NCBI GenBank assembly: GCA_937885015.1
Contig: CALAAS010000011.1
Span: forward strand, 1 to 64,000
Reading direction: 5' to 3'
Length of the DNA: 64,000 nucleotides
DNA from: an uncultured Clostridium sp.
Lineage (GTDB): Bacteria > Bacillota > Clostridia > Lachnospirales > Lachnospiraceae
Within the stretch, counting starts at the first letter, position 1. Each line of letters starts with the position of its first letter. Shown one piece after another: positions 39,283-47,424 of this stretch. A program made the position numbers and the translations under genes. The notes beneath the pieces are model-generated. The model saw only the letters and a list, made by a program, of their open reading frames with translations, made no database searches and was not told where the DNA came from.

Positions 39283-39971
39283 ATCAGCTGGCACAAAGCT
39301 CTCTGTATTTTGGGGTTTTAGTAAGCATTGGGGCTTACCTGTTCGGAATATGGCTGAGGAAGAGAACGGGACTTGCCTTGTTTAATCCACTTTTGGTGGC
39401 CATTGTGGCGGTGATTGCCATTTTGGCAGTATTCCGGATTGATTATGAGAATTACAGCCGAGGGACTTCATTTCTCAGCTATCTGCTGACACCGGCCACA
39501 GTGTGTCTGGCGATTCCATTGTACCAGCAGCTGGAGCTTTTGAAGCGCCACACCTTTGCGGTAATGGCAGCCATTCTGGCTGGCGTGGCCGGGAGTGCAG
39601 GAAGCATTTATGTGATGGCAGCGGCATTTCGGCTGGAACATATTCATTATGTAACCCTGCTTCCAAAGTCCATTACCACAGCCATCGGGATGGGAGTCAG
39701 CGAGGAGGCAGGCGGCATTGTGACACTGACGGTTGTCAGCATCATTGTGACGGGGATTTTGGGCAATATTGTTGCAGACTGGCTATTTGGAGCCTGTAAA
39801 ATAGAAGAACCCATGGCAAAGGGACTGGCGCTTGGGACAGCAGCCCACGCCATTGGAACTGCCAGAGCTCTGGAGATGGGAGAAATAGAAGGAGCCATGA
39901 GCAGCCTCGCCATTGCGGTGGCGGGACTTCTAACGGTCCTTGTGGTTCCGTTTATGTCGGGCCTGATCTGA
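39279..39971 (+). CDS. lrgB: LrgB/CidB family membrane protein
   Basis: A 230-residue polytopic membrane protein. The LrgB signature SYLLTPATVCLAIPLYQQ is near residues 66-83, and LLPKSITTAIGMGVSEEAGG near 127-146 is diagnostic. GLALGTAAHAIGTARALEMGE is the C-terminal conserved block. It is the partner of LrgA, made from the overlapping gene upstream. The pair may transport small organic acids or affect autolysis; the sequence does not decide between these. No LytTR regulator is encoded beside them. Confidence 0.92.
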   Translation: MNQLAQSSLYFGVLVSIGAYLFGIWLRKRTGLALFNPLLVAIVAVIAILAVFRIDYENYSRGTSFLSYLLTPATVCLAIPLYQQLELLKRHTFAVMAAILAGVAGSAGSIYVMAAAFRLEHIHYVTLLPKSITTAIGMGVSEEAGGIVTLTVVSIIVTGILGNIVADWLFGACKIEEPMAKGLALGTAAHAIGTARALEMGEIEGAMSSLAIAVAGLLTVLVVPFMSGLI

Positions 39972-40000
39972 GGCTCGGAAGTAAGGAGGGGGAGAGCAGT

Positions 40001-40762
40001 ATGAATCTATACGAGGCGATCGGATGCCGCCATTCGATTCGGACATATACGGGGCGGGAGGTCTCAGAAAAGCTGAAGGGGCAGATCCTTTCATATTTTG
40101 AGAAGACCAGCCGTCTGAATGACCGGATCCGGGTGGAAATGGAGATTTTGGATAACACAAAGAAACAGGCCGGAGTCCGGGGGATGTGGAAGGTGGAAGC
40201 GCCCTATTACATGGCGCTTTACTCGGAGATGGAAGCGGGCTGTGAGAGAAATGCAGGGTATATTATGGAGCAGATGGTTCTGTATCTGACGGTAAAGGGA
40301 CTGGGCACCTGTTATCAGGGGGGGGCACATCCGCTTCAGAAGGGGAAAAATGGAAAAAAATGTATGATGCTGGTGGCCTTTGGGTATCCGGAGGGTCGGC
40401 TATATCGGGAGAGTCCGCTGGCAAAGCGCCTTCCTCTCAATGAACTCTGCGTTTTTAAAGAGGAAGCCGGAGAGCAGATGAAGACCATTCTCCGGGCAGC
40501 CAGACTGGCACCCTCAGCTTTTAATGCCCAACCCTGGCGATTTATTGTTTATTCAGACCGACTTTATGTGTTTGCGCTGAAGGGACGGATCCCGGGGAAG
40601 ACCATTCGCTCCATGCGGGAATTCAGCATCGGGATCATGCTGTCCCATATCATGCTGGCGGCGGAGGAGTTGTGGATGGAGCTGGAGACGGCAACAGAAG
40701 AGCAGTTTGCGGCGAAAACATATAAAAATGGCAACTACGTAGCTACCCTGTCCTTACATTAG
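40001..40762 (+). CDS. Nitroreductase family protein (TM1586-like)
   Basis: A 253-residue flavoenzyme of the nitroreductase superfamily, in the branch that carries a duplicated half-domain ('TM nitroreductase'). CRHSIRTYTGREVSEKL at the N terminus is the FMN-phosphate Arg-containing segment, GLGTCYQGG is the middle Gly-rich loop, and ARLAPSAFNAQPWRFIV near residues 165-181 is the second FMN site. Members use FMN and NAD(P)H on nitro compounds, quinones or flavins; the natural substrate is unknown. GGAGGGGG precedes the ATG. It is 30 bases after lrgB and could be part of that transcript. Confidence 0.85.
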   Translation: MNLYEAIGCRHSIRTYTGREVSEKLKGQILSYFEKTSRLNDRIRVEMEILDNTKKQAGVRGMWKVEAPYYMALYSEMEAGCERNAGYIMEQMVLYLTVKGLGTCYQGGAHPLQKGKNGKKCMMLVAFGYPEGRLYRESPLAKRLPLNELCVFKEEAGEQMKTILRAARLAPSAFNAQPWRFIVYSDRLYVFALKGRIPGKTIRSMREFSIGIMLSHIMLAAEELWMELETATEEQFAAKTYKNGNYVATLSLH

Positions 40763-40831
40763 AAAGATGATACCATACCATTCCTTTTGATAAAGGACCG
40801 CGGATCCCGCCGGAAAGGCAGTAAGTCGCGC

Positions 40832-40860
40832 TTGAAAGGACTTTCCAGGTATGATAGAAT
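40832..40860 (+). promoter_or_regulatory. Promoter of the pyr operon
   Basis: TTGAAA (40832-40837), a 17-base spacer and TAGAAT (40855-40860), 33 bases before pyrF. I do not see a PyrR-type attenuator in the short leader. Confidence 0.75.
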
Positions 40861-40892
40861 AATCCCAGGTATAAACCCATTAGGAGGATGAA

Positions 40893-41810
40893 ATGGTTAG
40901 TAAATTGATCGAGAAAATACAGAAAACAAAGGCCCCCATCTGTGTGGGCCTGGATCCCATGCTCGGATATATTCCGGAGCAGGTAAAAGAGAAGGCATTT
41001 CGTGAGTTTGGAGAGACGCTGGAGGGAGCAGCCGAGGCGATCTGGCAGTTTAACAAAGGGATTGTGGATGCCACAGCAGATCTGATTCCTGCTGTTAAGC
41101 CGCAGATTGCCATGTATGAGCAGTTTGGCATTGAGGGCCTGAAAGCTTACGATAAGACGGTAAAATACTGTCAGGAAAAGGGACTGATTGTGATTGGCGA
41201 TGTGAAGCGCGGTGATATCGGCTCCACATCCGCAGCCTATGCGGCTGGCCATATCGGAACGGTGCAGGTGGGAGAAAAGACGTATGCCGGATTTGATACT
41301 GAATACATTACGGTAAACCCCTATCTGGGAACGGACGGCGTGAAACCCTTTGTAGATGTGTGCAATGCCTGCGACCGCGGTATTTTTGTTCTGGTCAAAA
41401 CGTCCAACCCGTCCAGCGGTGAGTTTCAGGACCGTCTGATTGATGGCCGCCCCCTGTATGAGCTGGTGGCGGAGAAAGTTGTAGAATGGGGCGGGACTTC
41501 CATGGACGGCGCATACAGTAATGTTGGTGCCGTGGTGGGAGCTACTTACCCGGAGATGAGTAAAGTATTGAGAAAGCTGATGCCGAAGACATACTTCCTG
41601 GTGCCTGGATACGGTGCACAGGGAGGAACCGCAGAGGATCTGAAATACTGTTTCAATGAAGATGGACTTGGCGCGATTGTCAATTCGTCCCGAGGCATCA
41701 TTGCGGCGTATAAGAAGGATACGTATGCAAAATTCGGGCCGGAGCATTTTGCAGATGCATCCAGACAGGCTGTCTGTGATATGATTGCCGATATCGGCCG
41801 TGTACTGTAA
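40893..41810 (+). CDS. pyrF: Orotidine-5'-phosphate decarboxylase
   Basis: A 305-residue PyrF of the longer (type 2) class, which decarboxylates OMP to UMP in the last step of de novo pyrimidine synthesis. IGDVKRGDIGSTSAAYA near residues 98-114 carries the catalytic Lys/Asp tetrad, and the N terminus has ICVGLDPML. FLVPGYGAQGGTAED near the C terminus is the phosphate-binding loop. GGAGG precedes the ATG. It leads the operon pyrF-pyrK-pyrD-pyrE and is followed by pyrK after 10 bases. Confidence 0.95.
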   Translation: MVSKLIEKIQKTKAPICVGLDPMLGYIPEQVKEKAFREFGETLEGAAEAIWQFNKGIVDATADLIPAVKPQIAMYEQFGIEGLKAYDKTVKYCQEKGLIVIGDVKRGDIGSTSAAYAAGHIGTVQVGEKTYAGFDTEYITVNPYLGTDGVKPFVDVCNACDRGIFVLVKTSNPSSGEFQDRLIDGRPLYELVAEKVVEWGGTSMDGAYSNVGAVVGATYPEMSKVLRKLMPKTYFLVPGYGAQGGTAEDLKYCFNEDGLGAIVNSSRGIIAAYKKDTYAKFGPEHFADASRQAVCDMIADIGRVL

Positions 41811-41820
41811 GGAGGATCAG

Positions 41821-42585
41821 ATGGCACAGAAAAAAGAAACGGCGGTTGTCTACAGTCAGGAACAGCTGGCACCTGGGGTATTCAGCATGTGGATTATGAC
41901 GGAGATGGGAAGGACGGCGAAGCCGGGACAGTTTATTTCCGTATACAGCCGGGATGGCGCGCGGCTGCTGCCAAGGCCCATCAGCATCTGTGAGGCAGAT
42001 CCGGATCAGGGACGGCTGCGGATTGTTTACCGGGTGGCAGGAGAAGGCACGAAGGAATTTTCCGGCTATGTGTCCGGAGATTCCATTGATATTATGGGCC
42101 CTCTGGGGAACGGATTCCCCGCGGAGGGAGAAAATGTGTTTTTAATCGGCGGAGGGATTGGCATTCCGCCCATGCTGGAGCTGGCTAAGCAGCTGAACTG
42201 TGAAAAACAGATTATTCTGGGATACAGGGATGAAAACCTGTTTCTTCGGGATGAGTTTGAGGCTTATGGCGAAGTGTTTGTGGCGACGGAGGACGGCAGT
42301 GTGGGAACGAAAGGAACGGTGCTGGATGCGATTCGGGAGAATGGCCTGACAGCTGACGTCATCTATGCCTGCGGGCCTACACCCATGCTTCGGGTTTTGA
42401 AGGAGTATGCTGCGTCTCAGGGAATCCGCTGCTATATTTCTCTGGAAGAGCGGATGGCCTGCGGAATCGGTGCCTGCCTGGCCTGCGTATGCAAGTCGAA
42501 GAATGTGGATTCTCACAGCCATGTGCATAATAAACGAATCTGCAAGGACGGTCCGGTGTTCCTGGCCGAGGAGGTGGATTTATGA
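41821..42585 (+). CDS. pyrK: Dihydroorotate dehydrogenase electron transfer subunit
   Basis: A 254-residue iron-sulfur flavoprotein that passes electrons from dihydroorotate dehydrogenase B to NAD+. The FAD site reads LPRPISICEAD near residue 50, IGGGIGIPPMLELAK is the NAD region, and the [2Fe-2S] cluster motif is CGIGACLACVCKS near 220 with a fourth Cys in RICKDGP. AAGGAGG precedes the ATG at 41821; an upstream in-frame ATG lies within pyrF. Its last bases overlap pyrD (ATGA), fitting a 1:1 PyrK-PyrD complex. Confidence 0.95.
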   Translation: MAQKKETAVVYSQEQLAPGVFSMWIMTEMGRTAKPGQFISVYSRDGARLLPRPISICEADPDQGRLRIVYRVAGEGTKEFSGYVSGDSIDIMGPLGNGFPAEGENVFLIGGGIGIPPMLELAKQLNCEKQIILGYRDENLFLRDEFEAYGEVFVATEDGSVGTKGTVLDAIRENGLTADVIYACGPTPMLRVLKEYAASQGIRCYISLEERMACGIGACLACVCKSKNVDSHSHVHNKRICKDGPVFLAEEVDL

Positions 42586-43487
42586 GAAAAACGGCAGTGA
42601 ATCTGGCTGGTGTGAAACTTAAAAATCCGGTTATGACGGCGTCTGGAACCTTCGGTTCTGGGGCGGAATATGGTGAGATGGTGGATTTGAACCGTCTTGG
42701 TGCCGTGGTAACCAAGGGGGTGGCCAATGTTCCGTGGCCCGGAAATCCGACTCCGCGTATTGCGGAGGTTTACGGCGGTATGATCAATGCCATCGGTCTT
42801 CAGAATCCGGGTTTTGATGTGTTTGCGTCCCGGGATATTCCCTTCCTGCGTCAGTTTGATACGAAGATTATCGTCAATGTTTGTGGAAAAACTACGGAAG
42901 ATTACGTGGATGTGGTGGAAAAACTGAGTGATGAACCGGTGGATCTTCTGGAAATCAACATCTCCTGTCCCAATGTAAAAGAGGGCGGCATTGCTTTCGG
43001 TCAGGATCCAAAGGCGGTGGAGGCGATTACCAGGGAGGTAAAGCGCCATGCAAAGCAGCCGATTATTATGAAGCTGAGTCCCAATGTGACGGATATTACA
43101 GTGATGGCGAAAGCAGCGGAGGCGGGGGGAGCCGATGTGTTGTCTCTGATTAACACTCTGACAGGGATGAAGATCGATGTACACCGGCGTACCTTTGCGG
43201 TGGCCAATCGGACTGGCGGCCTTTCTGGTCCTGCCGTTAAACCGGTGGCGGTCCGCATGGTATATCAGGTAGCGCAGGCCGTCAAACTCCCGATTATCGG
43301 TATGGGCGGTATTTTGACGGCAGAGGATGCCATTGAGTTTATTCTGGCAGGAGCCACAGCAGTGGCAGTGGGAACAGCCAATTTCCACAATCCCTATGCG
43401 ACAGAGGAAATTGTCCAGGGGATTGAGGCGTATATGGACCGGTACGGTATCGAAGATATTCATGAGCTGATCGGAGCGGTTCGCTAG
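42582..43487 (+). CDS. pyrD: Dihydroorotate dehydrogenase B catalytic subunit
   Basis: A 301-residue class 1B dihydroorotate dehydrogenase with FMN, oxidising dihydroorotate to orotate. NPVMTASGTFGSGAEY near the N terminus, LEINISCPNVKEGG near 125 and PIIMKLSPNVTDI near 165 are the FMN and orotate contacts. GMGGILTAEDAIEFILAGATAVAVGTA near the C terminus is the phosphate-binding helix. It is translationally coupled to pyrK and depends on it for NAD+ reduction. The gap to pyrE is 17 bases, with GGAGG in it. Confidence 0.96.
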   Translation: MRKTAVNLAGVKLKNPVMTASGTFGSGAEYGEMVDLNRLGAVVTKGVANVPWPGNPTPRIAEVYGGMINAIGLQNPGFDVFASRDIPFLRQFDTKIIVNVCGKTTEDYVDVVEKLSDEPVDLLEINISCPNVKEGGIAFGQDPKAVEAITREVKRHAKQPIIMKLSPNVTDITVMAKAAEAGGADVLSLINTLTGMKIDVHRRTFAVANRTGGLSGPAVKPVAVRMVYQVAQAVKLPIIGMGGILTAEDAIEFILAGATAVAVGTANFHNPYATEEIVQGIEAYMDRYGIEDIHELIGAVR

Positions 43488-43504
43488 AAAAACGGAGGAA
43501 TAAG

Positions 43505-44185
43505 ATGGAGCAGTATAAACAGGAATTTATTGATTTTATGGTAGAGAGCGAAGTGCTCAAATTTGGAGAATTTACCTTAAAAAGTGGGAGGAAATCTCCG
43601 TTTTTCATGAATGCGGGCGCGTATGTGACGGGAGCTCAGCTGAAAAAGCTGGGGGAATATTATGCAAAAGCCATTCACAGCCGCTACGGTGATGACTTTG
43701 ATGTACTGTTTGGACCGGCCTATAAGGGAATCCCCCTTTCGGTGGTAACTGCCATTGCTTACAGTGAATTGTACGGCAAAGAGGTCCGCTATTGTTCAGA
43801 CAGGAAGGAAGAAAAAGATCACGGCGCAGATAAGGGAAGCTTTCTGGGAAGCAAGCTGAAAGATGGAGACCGGGTCATCATGATTGAGGATGTAACTACC
43901 TCCGGAAAATCCATGGAAGAAACGGTTCCCAAGGTAAGAGGGGCTGCCGATGTGGAGATTGTGGGCCTGATGGTATCTCTGGACCGCATGGAAGTGGGAA
44001 AAGGCGGTGAAAAGAGGGCTCTGGAAGAGGTGCAGGAGCTCTACGGATTTCCCACATCCGCCATCGTGACCATGGCGGATGTGACCGAACACCTTTACAA
44101 TCGGGAATGTCAGGGAAAGATTGTTATTGACGACAGCCTGAAAGCGGCCATTGATGCATACTATGCACAGTATGGAGCAAAGTAA
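43505..44185 (+). CDS. pyrE: Orotate phosphoribosyltransferase
   Basis: A 226-residue type I phosphoribosyltransferase that joins orotate to PRPP giving OMP, the substrate of PyrF. The PRPP loop is VIMIEDVTTSGKSMEE near residues 122-137, and KSGRKSPFFMNAGAY near 20-35 contains the conserved Lys/Arg and orotate site. Length and motifs are normal. It is the last enzyme gene of the pyr operon. A 49-codon membrane-peptide gene follows 22 bases later on the same transcript. Confidence 0.95.
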   Translation: MEQYKQEFIDFMVESEVLKFGEFTLKSGRKSPFFMNAGAYVTGAQLKKLGEYYAKAIHSRYGDDFDVLFGPAYKGIPLSVVTAIAYSELYGKEVRYCSDRKEEKDHGADKGSFLGSKLKDGDRVIMIEDVTTSGKSMEETVPKVRGAADVEIVGLMVSLDRMEVGKGGEKRALEEVQELYGFPTSAIVTMADVTEHLYNRECQGKIVIDDSLKAAIDAYYAQYGAK

Positions 44186-44207
44186 TTGGGTAAAGGAGTG
44201 GCTGTCA

Positions 44208-44357
44208 ATGGAAAAGATTTATAAGACAATGCGGGGCGCAGGGGTTATCAATATTGTGATTGGAAGTGTGATCATCACAGCCGGTCTGGCAGCCGGGATT
44301 CTGGCAATCGTCAGCGGTGCCCTTTTGTTAAAACGCAAATCGGAAATTACATTTTAG
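44208..44357 (+). CDS. Small hydrophobic membrane peptide
   Basis: A 49-residue peptide, MEKIYKTMRGAG followed by one long hydrophobic Gly/Ile/Ala stretch (about 13-43) and the tail LLKRKSEITF. AAAGGAGTGG lies before the ATG at 44208, a good spacing, and a terminator follows at 44399. It looks like a real translated small protein at the end of the pyr operon. I do not recognise a named family or a function. The hydrophobic segment could be one or two membrane passes. Confidence 0.65.
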   Translation: MEKIYKTMRGAGVINIVIGSVIITAGLAAGILAIVSGALLLKRKSEITF

Positions 44358-44398
44358 AAGGATGGCTGCGAGAATGGCAGCTGAACGATGACAGACAA

Positions 44399-44446
44399 GA
44401 CGAAAAGGGGCGCATAGCCGGAAACGGAGTGCGCCTTTTCATCGTC
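44399..44446 (+). terminator. Terminator of the pyr operon
   Basis: GACGAAAAGGGGCGCA pairs with TGCGCCTTTTCATCGTC, with loop TAGCCGGAAACGGAG. The run of T is inside the stem, so a mirrored A-tract stem acts in both directions. Confidence 0.7.
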
Positions 44447-44505
44447 TGGGAAACAGCGGTTTCACGGCGGGTATGGGGACATGCGAGGTTTATTGTGAGG
44501 AAATT

Positions 44506-44973
44506 ATGTTAAGGCGGGCCAGGCCGCACCAGAAAATCTGCTGGGTTTTATTCATTGGATATCTGGTCATGCTGACCCATTTTATGTTTTTTTCGGACGA
44601 TTTTGGGCGTTCCGGTCATGCGGAATATGCCTACAATCTCGTCCTGTTTAAGGAGATAAAGAGATTTTATCAGTACAGAGAGCTTCTTGGATGGCGGTCA
44701 TTTTTTCTGAATACCGTGGGCAACGTTGCCTGCTTTATGCCGTTCGGTTTTATTCTTCCGGTAATCAGTCGGAGAGCCGGGCAGTGGTACAATACGATTT
44801 TGCTCAGTTTTCTCATGAGTCTTGGTATTGAGACGGTGCAGCTGACGTTTAAAATTGGAAGTTTTGATGTGGATGATATGTTTTTAAATACCCTGGGTGG
44901 AATAGCAGGATATCTTTGCCTGGTTCTTGCCCGGATGTTCAGGAGGCGCCTGCATGGAGCATCAGACAGATAA
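44506..44973 (+). CDS. VanZ-like family membrane protein
   Basis: A 155-residue membrane protein of the VanZ-like family. Four hydrophobic segments are visible, with the family-like blocks NLVLFKEIKRF, GNVACFMPFGFILPV near residue 75 and DVDDMFLNTLGGIAGYL near the C terminus, which is the VanZ hallmark (DxDD-x-N-x-x-G). In other bacteria VanZ raises teicoplanin tolerance; most homologues have no known role. The ATG at 44506 has GTGAGG before it; a longer frame adds 11 residues. It overlaps the next small membrane gene by 20 bases, so both are made from one transcript. Confidence 0.85.
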   Translation: MLRRARPHQKICWVLFIGYLVMLTHFMFFSDDFGRSGHAEYAYNLVLFKEIKRFYQYRELLGWRSFFLNTVGNVACFMPFGFILPVISRRAGQWYNTILLSFLMSLGIETVQLTFKIGSFDVDDMFLNTLGGIAGYLCLVLARMFRRRLHGASDR

Positions 44974-45280
44974 TCGAATTTCATATATCAGAAAACCCCT
45001 GGCACAGCACAGCTATCTGTGCCTGGGACTGGCCGCAGTGGGCCTGGTTCTAGGTATAGCCGGTATGGTTCTCAGCGTCCGGAATCAGGGAAATACGCCG
45101 CTGGGGGCTATTTCCATGTGCTTTTCCAGCCTGCTTTTTTCTTGCGTCAGTCTGTATTACGGATTCCAGTCGTTTAAGGAAGAGGAAAAAAATTATTTGT
45201 TAGCCAGAATTGGTACGGCAGCCGGAGGCATACTGGTTATATGGTGGCTGGTAACGATTTTAATCGGGTTCAGGAGGTAG
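44954..45280 (+). CDS. Small membrane protein of unknown function
   Basis: A 108-residue protein with three hydrophobic segments (YLCLGLAAVGLVLGIAGMVL, ISMCFSSLLFSCVSLYYGF and GGILVIWWLVTILIGF) and a charged N terminus. AGGAGG precedes the ATG at 44954, inside the end of the VanZ-like gene. It resembles small Clostridial DUF proteins (possibly DUF6142), but I cannot confirm this. The next gene, an M29 aminopeptidase, starts three bases after its stop, so three genes are tightly packed. Confidence 0.68.
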   Translation: MEHQTDNRISYIRKPLAQHSYLCLGLAAVGLVLGIAGMVLSVRNQGNTPLGAISMCFSSLLFSCVSLYYGFQSFKEEEKNYLLARIGTAAGGILVIWWLVTILIGFRR

Positions 45281-45282
45281 AC

Positions 45283-47370
45283 ATGACATACAGAGAATTA
45301 TTTGGGGAGGAAAATGCAGAAATCCGGGAGCGGCATGATCTTGCCACAGAACGGATCAGTCAGATTCCGGAGGAGACCGCGGTGCCGGAACCGTACCGCT
45401 CTTTTTTTGTGAAGATGGCGCAGTTTACGGGATTGGTGGAGGATGTATACCGGCTGCAGGAGACGGGGCAGTTGGAAGAGATGGGGATGGAGGCTCTGGC
45501 GGAACTGAACCATGCTCTTTATGAAGATGTGCTGCCTGGTCATTATGAGGAAAGCTATGCCAATCCATCGTATGCGGCCAAAGAACTGGGAATGGATTTC
45601 GGTGCGCTGCTTTCCTTTCTTTATACGGAGCTTCGCAGCGCCATTGTCTATGCCTTCGAGAGCCGTCTTTCCGACATCACGATTCTGGAGGAACTTTTGA
45701 TCGAGGTGTACAATCGATTTGAGGGAGAAAAGCCAGAGGCAAAAGAGCTGCAGGAAGTGCTGTATTATTTTGTCAGTGATTACTGTGACGTGATGTTGCC
45801 GTACCGGGTGCGGGAGACACTGGATCCGGATCTGGATTTCGGAAAATCCATTATCATGAAACGGGATTTGACGGACCTTACCTATCTGTACCAGTTCGGC
45901 GAGTACATTTCAGATACAGAGCTCCAGACGGCACGTTTTCTGAATGGCCTTCCGGAGGAAACGGTGCGGAAAATGGCAGATACGTACACAGAGGGGTATC
46001 GGAAAGGGTTTGCTGCCACAGGACGCAGTTATGCGGGGAAAAAGACGGTGCAGATCCGATTCCATCTTGGATTTGAACGGATGATCCGGATGGCCATTGA
46101 GAATTTCCGGGATATGGGACTGGAACCCATTGTGGCGCGGGCGTCCATTGGAACGATGAACCGGGCTGCAGCCAGGACAAACGGATATTATGGTACGCCG
46201 GCCAACCGTCAGTATGAATATGACCACCGATATGACAATGCCATTTATATGGACAAGGCTTTTCGGGAGCGGAAGCTTTCTGTTCTAAAAGTGGCCTATG
46301 AAAATTGCAGAGAGCTGGCATCTGGGTATGCCGGCCCGGCGGTGGTGGAAACCTTTGGGGAAGAGGGGTTTGCTCCGGTAAACAGCAGGGAGGCACTCTC
46401 CCTCAGTGAAAAGCAGGAAAAACTGCTGCTTTCTTACTCCAATGAAGCCATGGAAATTGTGGATAGCTATATTCCGGGGACGGAGACCAGCTTTACCATC
46501 ATCGCCTTTCCGCTGCCGGAGATCGGGGAGAGGTTCGAGGAGATTTTTCAGGAAACGATTCGGATTAACACGCTGGACTATGAATTGTATCGGGATATTC
46601 AGCAGACCATCATTGGAACGCTGGATGAGGCGGAATGGATCCGGATCCGGGGACGCGGGAGGAACCGGACAGAACTTCTCGTCCATCTGCATTCTCTCCA
46701 TAACCGGGAAAAGGAGTCTAATTTTGAAAATTGTGTGGCGGACGTGAACATTCCGGTTGGGGAGGTGTTTACTTCTCCGCGTCTTTCCGGAACCTGTGGT
46801 CTGCTTCATGTGGAAAGTGTCTATATAGGGGAATTCCAGTTTAAAAATCTGGCTATAACCTTTGAGGACGGGCAGGCTGTATCATACACCTGTGAGAATT
46901 TTGAGACCGAAGAAGAAAATCGGGCCCTGGTAAAACAGGTAATCATGAAAAACCATGAGACACTGCCTATGGGAGAGTTTGCCATCGGAACGAACACCAC
47001 GGCATATGAGGTGGCCATTCGCTACGGAATTTTGGATAAATTTCCCATTCTTATAGCAGAGAAGATGGGACCTCATTTTGCAGTGGGGGATACGTGTTAC
47101 AGCTGGATGGAGGAGTGTCCTGTTTTTAATCCAGACGGAAAAGAGATGGTGGCCCGGGAGAATGAGATTTCCGCCCGACGCCGGGAGGATGTTCAGGCGG
47201 CGTATTTTGGCTGCCATACGGATATTACTATCCCCTATTCGGAGCTGGATACCATTGAGGCGCTCCTGCCGGATGGAAGGGAAGTGGCTGTGATTTCCGG
47301 AGGTCGTTTTGTCCTTTCGGGGACAGAACTTCTCAATGAGCCGCTTCAGTCTATGGAGGATCAGGCATAA
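45283..47370 (+). CDS. M29-type aminopeptidase with a long N-terminal extension
   Basis: A 695-residue protein whose C-terminal two thirds resembles M29 (thermophilic) metallo-aminopeptidases. Signs are KKTVQIRFHLGFERMI near residue 255, NIPVGEVFTSPRLSGT (about 490), where a metal-binding Glu is expected, and EMGPHFAVGDT-like KMGPHFAVGDTCYSW near 595. M29 enzymes are normally about 400 residues. The first 250 or so here (acidic, helical, Tyr/Glu-rich) match nothing I know, though Lachnospiraceae have similar long forms. AGGAGG precedes the ATG. It probably trims N-terminal residues from peptides in the cytosol. It is 55 bases before a D,D-carboxypeptidase gene. Confidence 0.8.
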   Translation: MTYRELFGEENAEIRERHDLATERISQIPEETAVPEPYRSFFVKMAQFTGLVEDVYRLQETGQLEEMGMEALAELNHALYEDVLPGHYEESYANPSYAAKELGMDFGALLSFLYTELRSAIVYAFESRLSDITILEELLIEVYNRFEGEKPEAKELQEVLYYFVSDYCDVMLPYRVRETLDPDLDFGKSIIMKRDLTDLTYLYQFGEYISDTELQTARFLNGLPEETVRKMADTYTEGYRKGFAATGRSYAGKKTVQIRFHLGFERMIRMAIENFRDMGLEPIVARASIGTMNRAAARTNGYYGTPANRQYEYDHRYDNAIYMDKAFRERKLSVLKVAYENCRELASGYAGPAVVETFGEEGFAPVNSREALSLSEKQEKLLLSYSNEAMEIVDSYIPGTETSFTIIAFPLPEIGERFEEIFQETIRINTLDYELYRDIQQTIIGTLDEAEWIRIRGRGRNRTELLVHLHSLHNREKESNFENCVADVNIPVGEVFTSPRLSGTCGLLHVESVYIGEFQFKNLAITFEDGQAVSYTCENFETEEENRALVKQVIMKNHETLPMGEFAIGTNTTAYEVAIRYGILDKFPILIAEKMGPHFAVGDTCYSWMEECPVFNPDGKEMVARENEISARRREDVQAAYFGCHTDITIPYSELDTIEALLPDGREVAVISGGRFVLSGTELLNEPLQSMEDQA

Positions 47371-47424
47371 GAGGGCGGAAGGACTCATATAGTTCCCTGA
47401 AGGAACTGTTTTCGGGGATGGCAC

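Noticed and set aside
40763..40892. PyrR-binding attenuator before pyrF
   Set aside because: The leader is only about 30 bases after the promoter and has no terminator-antiterminator pair.
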